Assembly (NCBI GenBank): GCA_903813345.2
Contig: CAIIXF020000256.1
Coordinates: 1-25,000 of the forward strand
DNA length: 25,000 nucleotides
Direction of reading: 5' to 3'
Origin: Owenia fusiformis
Lineage: Eukaryota; Annelida; Polychaeta; Sabellida; Oweniidae
Numbering within the stretch: position 1 is the stretch's first letter; each line of letters starts with the position of its first letter. The translations under genes were made by a program, and so were the position numbers. Below the pieces are notes generated by a model that saw nothing but the letters and a program-made list of their open reading frames with translations, was not told where the DNA came from and searched no databases. Shown here in pieces: positions 1-12,000 of this stretch.

Positions 1-85
1 ATGTTATAACTTCAAACGTGATGATTGAACCAGATACAGTGTCAATCTCTACATCTTCTCTATTACCATTGCCAACACATTTCAC
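1..85 (-). CDS. FN3 domain 9, second exon (cut by window edge)
   Basis: Acceptor at 86-87 (minus strand TTCACAG). The open frame starts VKCVGNGN and continues to TFEVIT at position 1, beyond which it leaves the window. It joins in phase 0 to the exon at 577-683, giving a C-strand to E-strand stretch typical of FN3. Confidence 0.75.
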   Translation of the reverse strand, partial: MKCVGNGNREDVEIDTVSGSIITFEVIT

Positions 86-3000
86 CTGTGAATACACAAA
101 TGAAATCATGAAATTAGTCATAGGTTTTGTGACCCAGTCCAAAGAATTAAAAGACAACAAAGTACAGAAATGAGTTGGTCCCAACATTCCCTGGCATGCC
201 TTTTTTCTATAAGCTTATTTTAAATTCTGATGAATTAGGACATTTTTATCTTAAATCTTTAATAAATTCTATTTTTGATAAGTTATCTCAGTTATTTTCT
301 TTCAGATTAACATACAGGCCTCGGAGGCCGGACTATAATGCAAACATTGGTATTAGTTTTGCAATTAGGCCTATTACTTATAACTTTTAACACTCTCTAT
401 TTCATCTAATCCCCTAAATAATTGCCTTTTTACCATGTGTATAATATAGAAATATGTTTTACAACTCATTCATTTACTGAAATGTGTGTGTATTGAGGTT
501 GCAAAACTTATAAAATTCATCTTGGTATGGAATGAACTGTAAGATGTAAGATTAGATGGAGCATGTGTCAATTTACCTTATACGAAACTATTTTCCCATT
601 TGGATACTCTGGAGTTGTGCAGATGAGGCTCAGTGATGTATCACTCCTACTGTTATTTTTAAAGTCAACAGGAGCAGATGGTTCTGTAAATAACAGTTAA
701 ATTTCTTGTTTAATCAGTGTGTTTGAACAGTCTTTTAAGGGACAGATATAAGGTAGTAAGCAGATATAATTGTTGCTAACACGTATTAGCTTGACACACT
801 TCCCTACTTATTTGACTCGATGAGTATCCTCTTTCCAGGTTATCATACCTTGTAATTAATGAAAAGTAATCAAAATATATCTAAATGTTTTCATATGAAT
901 TAAGATGCTTCTTTGGGTAAATATAAAAGGTCAATTGACTGGATTACTTACATCATAGATTTATTTTAAATAAACATGGGATAACATTTTCAGTGTTTAG
1001 ATCATTTTGTCCCCCTTGAGTAAATCTTCGCTCAAAATCATGATTAAGAATTTTTTTAGGCCCTTCGCACAGATATATTTCAAATATGTGTATACCTCCT
1101 GCAGCTGTTAGAGTTTCTACAGTGGTCTTTGGACTATGGTAGCCAGCATTATTAATCAGATCAACCCCTACAATGTAATTTGTGTCTGGCTCAAGATCAG
1201 TCAGTGTAATTGTCTTCTCTGTTGATATCGCCATCTTTTCAACACCATTCAGAGGTTTGTAGTATACATGATATTCTCCCAGAGAATCACAATTAAAAGC
1301 AATAGATGTTGCTGCCTGGAAGGATATAATACAATTCATGTTGATCTCAGATAGAATAACTTAAAAAATGATTGAAAAATGTTCATATATTTTCAATGCT
1401 ATCATGAGATAAGCAATACGTATAAAATGTGGTCAACCTTGGCTTTGTTTTTAGTAACTCTGAAACAGCTATAAATGCTTAATAAATAAGGATTAATACA
1501 TAGTACTTACATCCCAGGTAATTATTGCTTTAGCGACCTTTTCCTGTGGAAATGATCCATCAACTACTGAATGCTGAAATGTTATGCCTCTTGCCTGCCA
1601 TGTTGCATCTAAAGTAGATAACAGAATGGATATTTATAGTTAAATATGATCAGTGGCCTAATTGTGGTCAGTTCTATTAATACCCAACTTGTGAAGTTAA
1701 ATAAATGGAAAATAATAATATTTACACGCAACACGAATTGTTATGTTTACTTCACAACAAGCAGATCTAGGGAGTAACACAAAAGAAATACACTTAACTG
1801 GACAAATTGATTTGTTTTCCCGCATTGAATTTACGTGAATACAAATTTAAAGTAACACTACAGGGTGTTCCCAAGAAATAAGAGGACTTTGATATTTCTG
1901 AACCAATTATGTTTAGTCAAGTTAAGGACTAGAAATGTGAAGTTTGCAAATATTTATGGACTTCTGTTAAGATTATGGCTGCTCTGGCAATGCATCATCA
2001 CAGAAGCGTGGAAACTTTTCATGATGTTACATTGTTTGAATTGCATGTACATTGATGAATTTCAAATGACAAACTGAATTATATTTTAAAATAAATAGAC
2101 CTGCATTAGTATTTAGCAATTATGTTAGGGACATGGTTGTTGCATACCAAAACTACATTTGGCATTACATCCAACTGTTTGAATGGATGTTATTCAAATT
2201 AATTGAGCAATTTTTGTGAATAAGTTACAAACTAATTTATTTTTATCAATATCATTGTTAACACCAATGGTTCAAGCAATTAATGCTTGTAAAATGTTAG
2301 TGAATTATGCAGTCCTAGATTATAGTCCCAAGGATTCCCCTAATGTCAAAAGTTCAGTGGCTATACAGGAATATATAGCCAGCCTTCAGCTCGATAGAGT
2401 CCCATGCAATTGTCTCAATGTTTGTAATACATAGAGGGTATGTATTTGTGACATTTGAATCCCCTTGTTTAAGAAACTGAAATGTCATTTGTGACACATT
2501 TTTTAAAATAAAACTCTTAGAATCGTAACTTGAATAATTGTTGTTTTTATGTTTGGGTCCATTGTGTTTTCTAATAAAAAAAATGAAATGTGCAAACCTC
2601 CACATGTCTTAAGATTAACTTCTGGTGATGGAATTCCAATGTAACCATCTTTATGGACAGGAACTATTGCTATCTTATAGTTTGTGTCTTTAGCCATTCC
2701 ATCCATTGTGTAGGTTGTCTCTGCAATGTTTGAAGCAACTTGCTCTCCATCTTGATGAATATTGTATTTCGTAACTGGTCCATTTCCTATATCTGTGTTT
2801 GTGTCCCAGGCATCCCATTCAATAGTTATGGACTCGCCACTTCTGTTGACCAATCGAGGAGCATTTTTCAACTCGGGTAATCCTGTAAAACAAAACATAA
2901 GACTAAAGTCGTGAGGGAAGGGACTATATTGGGAAACCATGACATCCCTAGAGATAATACAGGTACTCCATGTAGCCAACATTAGAATTAGAGCAGTGTC

Positions 3001-6000
3001 TGGAGGTTTGAACTAAATTTCAGTTTCATCCTAATTTTCTTTTAATAATGGAATATATAAGGTGTCTGGGGAATATTATGTTATCTTCATTTTTCATTAT
3101 TCCTTATATCTTTAAGATCTTTCTTACGGATATGGCAGCTATCTCCAACATAGTTTTCTGGACAAGTTGAGTCTCCACAATTTCCATTTAATTTGTCACA
3201 CACCTCTCCATCCTCACATGAACATGCCTCAGTACATGTTTCACCATAGAACCCATCTTTACATTCTGTAATCATCAATACAAATTATTTCATTCAAATC
3301 TGCCGGAAGGCAATTTTGTTTTTAAATTGCGAAAATTATTTACGTAGAATTATCTATTTTAATAATTTTAAATTGATATGCCTCTTTGTGTGAATAATTC
3401 ACAAGTGAGTTCTGTACTCAAAAATGTGACAAAATCAAGAGGCATACGCCAGGGAATATAAGTTATATTTACCAAATACTTTCACATCACAAAGGGATAG
3501 GATTTGCCTGTGCTCAAGATGTTCAGCACTTATCCTCAATGATTTTGCTAACACTGGTTCGCCACATTCAATTGTATGGATGTCTGATGATTCAAAGCCT
3601 TTAACACCACATTGTTTTTCTTGGCCACTTTCAGCCACAGCAGTGACAACAATATTTTTAAATCTTGGATGTTCAGGAGCTGGAAATAAAATACAAATTA
3701 TCTTTTAATGAATCCTGCAATTTTTGGTATACAAAAGAAACCAAGATTATAGTATTGGCAAGATTAATGATGTCATAGGTTAAAAGTTACACACTGTCTT
3801 TGAACAAAAGTTGGATTAACTTATTGCTAGTTTCCAGCTTATTTAAATTTTACTATTGATTAATACCTGAAATTAATGGCATTGTGAATCTGGTCACTAT
3901 AGGCTAGGTTCTTGAAGCATTGATATACAAATGCTTTTTAGTAAATGCTAGCAGTTGATATAAATTTTCTTCCAAAGAAGATTGTTCTCAAATGTTGTCC
4001 CATGTTGAATGTGTAATTTATAAATATGTCCATGTAACTAACTAAACAAATGACACTCACTCCTGAGATTGTATAAGTATGATGCTGCTTCCTGGTCAAA
4101 TATAGCTGGTGATTCCATATCCATACAGTCACTGGATCTCCCAATACAGTTGACCCCTGATTGACCAGGCTTGTAGATGAAAGCTGCACACCAACCATCA
4201 TCATCACAGGCTGCCTTACATTCTTCAAATGTTACATCCTCCAATTCAAAGTCCCTGTAATAGCTTAGTTCACATCCACCCTCTTTAACACTGTATCTCA
4301 ATGGCTCTAAAACACATCGTAACATAACATAATAAAATATCTGGAGAATTGATTGCCTGATCTAGTTTTTTAAAAATAAATTTCAGCACACAGAAAAAAT
4401 TGCTGCAGGATTTTGTACCTGATGTTATCCTATAGAATTGAATACTTCTTGATGCCCCCTTTCCATTTGCTGGACAGTTGTCTGCTTCACCATTCTTTGC
4501 ATAGTTAAATGCAGCATCCTCATCAGACTGGCAATATCCTCCAACCTGTAGACCAAATACGGTAAAGTGTCTTTTAGCTGCTGCCTTGTAGCATTTTGTT
4601 ACTGGAACAACCCTGTAATGCAAAATTCGGTCTTCAATTCTTTGTATAGAAAATCTAAAAAGGCTAGTATACTGCTCAAACCTAAGTGCACTCATACATA
4701 CATTTATTTAGATAAATGATTTCAGAAAATATGGCTGCTTATCACTTTTAGATCTGATAAGTTATGACGGAGAGCAATTTCAACATTTATATGACAACTT
4801 ATGTTCACCTTAGGGAGTACATATCTGATAGATAGCTTTCCTCCCCTTCAAGACCTTCTACTACTTTTCCATCTCTGAATGTGTTCGTATTCTCTCGCCA
4901 ACACCCGAGACCTTGGTATGGGAACCCTAAAAGTCAAACATGCAGAAAATTATATATGTATAATTAAAAAATAGATGTCACACTATCTAAGAGTTTCGAG
5001 TTGTGAATTTAACATAGAAAATTACTATTTTGATATAATTACATCCAGTAAACATCATGTTATAGCATTGTTAAGTTAAAGCTATATTTTAATGTATTCT
5101 ACTTACCTCCAATATGAATTTCAACTCCAGTGACCACCTTTTCTTGTGTGAAGTTGATAGTCATATTAGGATCATCTTCCTCATTTGATTGTGCGCAAGT
5201 TAGTATATTGTCATCTATAGCAAGACTGGGTTCAAACATAACTTTATAATTGTTGATGTCCCATTCAAAATATGTGGATGACATTTGAAGATCGGCATTT
5301 TCAAGTCCAACAGTTTGATGTTCATCTTTGCCTAAAAATGTATTCATTTAGATTGCTAGATCATTTATATTCAAATTCACTGCTGGGTCAGCCCAAGAGG
5401 GTCATATAGTATTCTAACTAAGAAATTGAATATCTAAATGGCAAAATCAATAGCTTGACTTACATGCCAATGTTTTGAATGTCCCAATGGGAGATGGTAA
5501 TCCTTCAAACATATTTATATGAATCGGACGTATACTAATATCATATGCCGTATCTTTTGTAAGACCCCCAATTGTGTATTGCAGAGCAGCAGTTTGTTGT
5601 TTTTTCTGTCCATCTACTAGGACATCATATCTAAATATACTTCCATCACCAAAGTCATAATCTTCATTCCAAGCATTCCATTTCACTTTGATGTAGTCAC
5701 AGCCTCTTTCTTCTAATATTGGAGCATTCTTCAGTCGTGCTCTTTCTGCAGGGGTAAAACAAGAATATCTTAGGACAAGAGCCAAAATGAGCATCATATG
5801 CAAGGAATCAAGCCCTCGATATCTCAAACTATTATCTAACACACAAAAAACAGTGTATAACAGCTCCATCTCAACCATTCAGGAGTAAACCCAAAACTGT
5901 AAGACTATATAGGATAATTCATTCATACTGGTCATTACAGTACATGTTGAAGAAGAAAATACAAAAAATGGAACTCATACGAAAATGATATGAGATACAA

Positions 6001-9000
6001 ATTTAATTTCAAAGTCTATAAGGATGAATGCTATTACAAGAATCCCTAAAACAAAATAATTTTAAAGTTGTGCTCCCCTTTTTTCAAATATTTAGGTATG
6101 TGCTTGAAAAATCTGCATAAATAAAAGAGTCCCATGATTGCTCACCTTGTTTGATACCAAGTAAAAAAATATTGATACCCCAATTACCATGCAAAATTAC
6201 ATCTAACAGTAATCAATGTCACAGAAACTGATAAACTTTCAACTTACCTATAATGTATCATATTGTTGCTTTTATCATGACTAAATTACCAAGATACATT
6301 GTACATTGTATCATGACATAATGTAGTGTGGGACTGCTAATAAATATTTAACTTTCAAGAATTCTATCCTTGATGCACAAGGAAATGCATTTTAAATTAT
6401 ACAAGGAGGTCATGATTGAAATAAATATGTATACCTATTTGACATTTTGGTTCATTTGCATATTCAGCTGCACACCCATTTGGACAGGCCCCCGTTCCTT
6501 TATCACATGGTGCATCATTTGCACAATGGCAGACATCTGTGCAGTTTAGACCAAAAAAGCCATCTTTGCACTCTGAAATTTTAAATGTATTAAAGTCTAT
6601 GCCATGTTCATTTAATTGAATAGTGTCCTTCTGAAGCATATAAGGATACAATTGTTGAACAAATGAAAACTATCAATAATTTGAACCAATATTTCATTAA
6701 TGAGGAATTAATTTAGTATTAGTTTTAGTACAGTTGTCCCAGTTCCTTGTTTTATGTTAGAGAAGAGCTAGAGTTTTTACCAAATACTTGGAAGTCACAG
6801 ACTGACAATATCTGATGTCCTTCAAAGTGAAGTTCGGTTATTGTCAGACTCTTGGCTCTTGCAGGTGGATCACACTGCATCACATGGATATCAGAAGCTT
6901 CAAATGCCTGTACTCCACATTCTTGCATTGTACCATCAGAAGCTGTAGCCGTTAAGGTCAACCTTTTGAATCGTGGATGTTCTGGACCTAAATGCAAGAA
7001 TTCATTGCAATGCATTTCTTCTTAATCCATTGTTTAGACATTGTTCTTTTCTAGGAATTCAGGAAGTACAGAAGAGTTGATGAAGCTGGTCTTTATTTGT
7101 AAAAAAGGACTGTGTTTAATGTTCTTCTTTAATTTTGTTAAATGTGGAGTTAGTTATTTTAATTTATTAAAAAGACTGTGAATTATGATTGATTATGATT
7201 TTATTAAAAGTGGAGGCAAAACAGATTAATCCTATATAGGGCATACTTCTCAGATTGTAAAGGTATTCTGTCACAGGTTCATCAGCCTTCAATAGAGATG
7301 GAGGAGGCCAGATAGTATTGGCACAATCTCCACCTTTACCCTTGCAATTCACACTATTTGTCACATTGGGGTAGTACAAGAAGGATCCACACCATGCATC
7401 ATCATTGCAAGCAGTTTTGCATTCTTCAAATGAAACATTTTCCAACTCCCAATCTCTTGGTAGATTCAGTTGACATCCTTCTTCTTTAACACTATATCGG
7501 AAAGGACCTGAATAAAATTGAATGCCACATCAAATTCACATCATAATCTGATAATGCAAGATTGTATTCCATGATGGTGAAATTCCCTGCAATCTGATTG
7601 GTGCACGTGACATATATCCTGTATTTACACGCACATTCCACTATTCGTTGGATACAGAGTGAAAAAGACGTCAGCGTTAGGATACGGTCTAGTATCCCAA
7701 CGCCCCAGATTTCCATCCAGGATATGACTATTACTGAAAAAAATCAATGGTGATCAGTTTACACCAACGCATGCTAATATTTGCATTTTGCTAGAAATAT
7801 CTGATTTGAATATCAGGAAATGATACGGTGATCATCACAATTCATAATTTTAGAGAATCTCGATGTAAAATATCTCTGAGGTGAGAAGGTTGATCTGTTT
7901 CTCGGCCCCGAGCCAAAGGACTTGATTTAGGCGAGTTTTATATGGGTAATCATGGAATAAAAACATTATTCAATGATTTCTCGTAAAATACAGAAAATAT
8001 TCTTCCCTTGAACGTCTGTATTTCACTCTGCTAGCGCATCGTGAAATACAACGTTCTCGGGAAGAATATTTTCTGTATTTCACTCGAATCATTGAATAAC
8101 TTATAGTATTGTTTTAGACATTTGGTGTCATTTTTTCGTTGTCATTTTTGGTGTTTATTGATATGTGATATAAATAGCCTTCTCATCTTTTTAGATTTAA
8201 TTAAAAGACTATCCAGTTTTATATCAGTGGTTCAATGTAGAATTATGTACCTCCAATCACCCTGTAGAAATTGATGACTCTCGAAGCACCCCTTCCATAG
8301 ATTGGGCACTCTGATTCTGGAAGTGGACCATTTTTGTTGTATTTAGTATCTGCATCTGCATCAGACACACAGAAACCACCAGACTGTACTCCAAATACTG
8401 TGTAATGTCTCTTGTCTGCTGCCATCATACATTTTGTAACTGGATTGATCCTAAATAAGTACAACGAATGAAGTTGTATGTTCACTTATTTACATTAGCA
8501 AGGTGTCTTGTGTTCACTTATTTACATTAGTAAGGTTTCTTACAAATATGTGATAATTTTACCGTTATAATTGAAAGCACAAGTTACTACCAATTTTATG
8601 AGATTAACATCCCAAATCCTATCAGCTTTTGCTTGATCCCAAAACTGTTCATATAAGAAGGATTTTACATCTCTTAAATTAAATGTTTTCCTACTTGTGT
8701 CCCCACTGACTGTAATTTTAGCTGAATACCTGAATCTGTAGTTATCCATGAGGTAATCTTCTGTTTGTTCTAAATGATTGACCAATAGGCCATCTGCATT
8801 GGTGTCTTCGTTCTCGCGCCAACACCCGAGATCCTGATACGGCATATCTAGAGAAATTAGGGTTCTAAAATTATCCTAATTATTGATTACAGTATTGTTT
8901 TTGGTATAACGAGTTTGAGTGAACAATTTTGTCTTAGTATTGTCTAATGCCAATGTTGCTCTATGTGATCCTCCATTTAAGCGTCGTATAATAACAATTA

Positions 9001-12000
9001 ATATCATGAATATCATACATACATAATATTCAAGCATACATTTCTCATGACATGACATTGCTTAATTCAAATTCAAATAGTGTTAGCAAATTTGGATATT
9101 CTATACAAGTAGACCAACCTGATACATGAATCTCTACTCCTGTAATTAATCTTTCTTCAGGAAACTGGAAGGTCATTCCAGGAACATCCTCTTCATTTGT
9201 CTGAGCACATGTTAATATATCATCATCTAATGCAAGCGATCCATCTAATATCACTTTGTTGTTATTTTCATCAAATTCATAGTAAGTTGTTGACATGTTA
9301 GTTATCACATTACTCATGTCCACTGTCTGATGGGCATCATTACCTGAAATAAAGGATTAAATGGTGGTACTTTCATACAAACTGTTTATCTGAATCAAGT
9401 TTTCATATTTGCATTTTGATTATAATATAATACATTCCTATACATACTTGACTGTTTTATATTTTTTATATTTCACTGTTTTACACTGTCCAGTTTGTTC
9501 TAAATGATCAACAAATAGGTCATCTGCATTTGTGCCTGCATTCTTCTGTCAACACCTGATAATATTTATGAGATTTAATCTGGCTGATTATTTTGTTTAT
9601 ACTTTGCTTACATGGTAGAGTCTTAAAATATCCAGAAGGTGATGGTTTTCCTCTGAAATTATCTTCATGGACGGCAGTTATTGTAATCTCATACTCAGTA
9701 TCCTTTGAAAGTCTTGGAAATGCATATTCATTGTTGCCTGTATTGGCAACTCTCAAGCCATCTCTGTACACATCATATCTGTTAACGTGACCATCCCCTA
9801 CATCGCTATCAGCATTCCAGAATTCCCATTTCACTATCAAGTAATCACATCCTCTTTCAATTAGAACCGGTGGGTCCTTTAACATTGGTTTTTCTGAAAC
9901 AACACAAACAAATAAAACATGTGATTTCAGGAAAGACAAATTCTATTTTGTCTAAATATTAGGGGTGGGTCGGGTGGCCCTCGGGTCGGGCACCTTCGGG
10001 CTGGGCTCAACTGCTTCGGGCTACGGGCCGGGCCGGGCTGTATAGTCAGTCCTCTAGTTTGAACGACACCATAAGTACAAATGAATAAATAAACATATAA
10101 TACTGAATCAAGTGTCTTATGTTTTTTGTTAATATTGTTTAACCATGTTCTGATGATTTTACTTCAATGACTAATGATTAGAAATTAGCCATTAGCTCAT
10201 CAATCTATCAACACCAGGGAAAAGCTAGCAAACATTACTCAAATATAATGATAAACACAAATGTAATGTTCCAAAATCCAAAATTCAATTTTATTGCTTT
10301 TATGTGTAGTATGTATGTAACATATGAGACTCCCTTGGGCTACTAAACTTAATTTTATAAAATGATTTATTGAATACTTTTAAAAAAATCGCTGATATTT
10401 TCTCAAAATGCTTACGTACCGGTAGAATATGTAAATGATACCTTGCAGATCCGGCAAATAGTTTTTTTAGGATAGTTTCTCTGAAACCCAAACACTTTCC
10501 AAACAGGGCTCCTAAGCCCTGATGGCGCATCTTTGATTTCTAGCTCAGCGTTTTCACGTTTACTTTCAGCCATTATTAGCTCTTCAATGTGGAGGAAACA
10601 AATTTTAATTGTACACTGAACGAAACCGAGCATAATCCCCGGGGATTTAAGTGGCCCGTTTAGCCCGATGCCCGAGGTTCTGATGCCACTTGGCCCGACC
10701 CGTGGAGCTAATACCCGCGGGCACTCAGGCAACGGGCCGCCCGACCCACCCCTACTAAATATGGTCCTACAGCAACATTATTTGAGTTTCACTATCCTGT
10801 AAAAACCTACCTATTTGGCATGTTGTTCCACCTGTGTAATCCTCATGACATGCACCAGGGCATTCACCAGTATTTATGTCACACTTGTCATCATTTATAC
10901 AGTGACATTGTTTGCAATCTGGACCAAATGTATTCCCTTCACAATCTGAAAAAGGCAGTTCTGTATTATTTAACTAACATAATTCTTAATTTTTATTTGA
11001 ATTATTACATCCTACAGTTGTCAGTGTATTGACAAATTGGAAATATACTCATCTGTTGTTAATCATTCTATAGATAAAGCATTTACTATTTTATTTAAAC
11101 TGTTAGTTAATAGTGTTCTAAACAAATACCTTTTGGACATGCTCCCGTAATTTTGTCGCAGACCTCTTCATTTGGACAATTGCAAGCTGATGTGCAGTTG
11201 CTACCATAGAAGCCATCTTTACAGTCTACAATTTCAATTTTCAATTAATAATACCCAAAACGTTTTCAGCATTGGAATAATAATTCAGTATGGGTCATAT
11301 TTAATTTGTTGTTTTTCAATTTGTACTAACAAGCATCATACTTACCAAATACTTTGATATCACAAATTGACAAAATCTGCACATGATCCAAATGCTCTGC
11401 TGTGATTTTCATTGATTTTGCATATACTGGAGTGTCACAATCAACATGATGAATGTCACTGGATTCAAATCCCTTTACTGCACATTGACTTTCAACACCA
11501 GATGCTGATATAGCAGTGATGACAATATTCTTGAACCTGGGGTGTTCTGGTCCTAAAAATATTCAATAAGGACTTTATTTGTATTAGATGACATAGCACA
11601 AGCTGTAGAGAGGAAAATTCTTACTAAACAGAGCCATATCTCTATTATTTGTAATATGATAAATAAATATAACTTTTGAACTTATCAATTAGTTTTTGTA
11701 TATATAACAGTTATTCATATCAACCCCAAACACTGCTAATGATTACCTCTTATATTGTATACATGATCTTCATTGCTTGCAGTTACACTGTCCATACAGT
11801 CAGAAGCCTTCCCAAGACAGTTGACCCCACTTTTGCCAGGGGTGTATACAAATGATGCACACCAACCACTCTCATCACATGCCTTCTTACATTGATCAAA
11901 TGTCACATCTGCCAGTTCAAAGTCATCTTCACTAGTCAATTCACATTTACCATTTTGAGAACTGTATCTAAGGGGAGCTAAAAAAGATTAAAACATAGTG

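Larger units (their letters stand above)
2598..5331 (-). repeat. Module 7 of the tandem array (odd type, last)
   Basis: Seven exons, 1,413 coding nt (471 codons), phase 1 at both ends. It is the last full module before the terminal FN3 pair. Its CW, GGC, PAN and lectin-C exons match odd modules (VVPVTKC, PLRYS, KGFESSD). Its FN3 is the most diverged of the array. Confidence 0.85.
5464..9343 (-). repeat. Module 6 of the tandem array (even type)
   Basis: Seven exons, 1,431 coding nt (477 codons), phase 1 at both ends. From lectin-N to lectin-C it is nearly identical to module 4, including recognisable intron sequence. Its EGF and FN3 exons are clearly more diverged from module 4. Confidence 0.87.
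9894..10810 (-). other. Intron carrying a hAT element
   Basis: 917 bp. Without the 795-bp element and one target duplication the intron would be about 114 bp, in line with its counterpart 16356-16494 in module 3 (139 bp). Confidence 0.75.

Noticed and set aside
1865-2434. Two plus-strand open frames of 70 and 72 codons
   Set aside because: AT-rich intronic sequence with no recognisable motif or splice context.
2354-2470. Possible FN3-like scrap on the minus strand (TIAWDSIEL)
   Set aside because: Too short and lacking splice sites and further FN3 landmarks; chance resemblance is more likely.
7492-7716. Minus-strand frame of 74 codons overlapping the start of the module 6 PAN exon
   Set aside because: It lies mostly in the insertion of the intron; the PAN exon itself uses a different frame with a proper acceptor at 7508-7509.
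8540-8729. Open frame continuing about 63 codons past the module 6 CW exon into the intron
   Set aside because: The GTATTC donor is conserved in module 4, the downstream part has no counterpart there, and splicing to the GGC exon restores the GCW-KC unit. A retained-intron form cannot be excluded without RNA.
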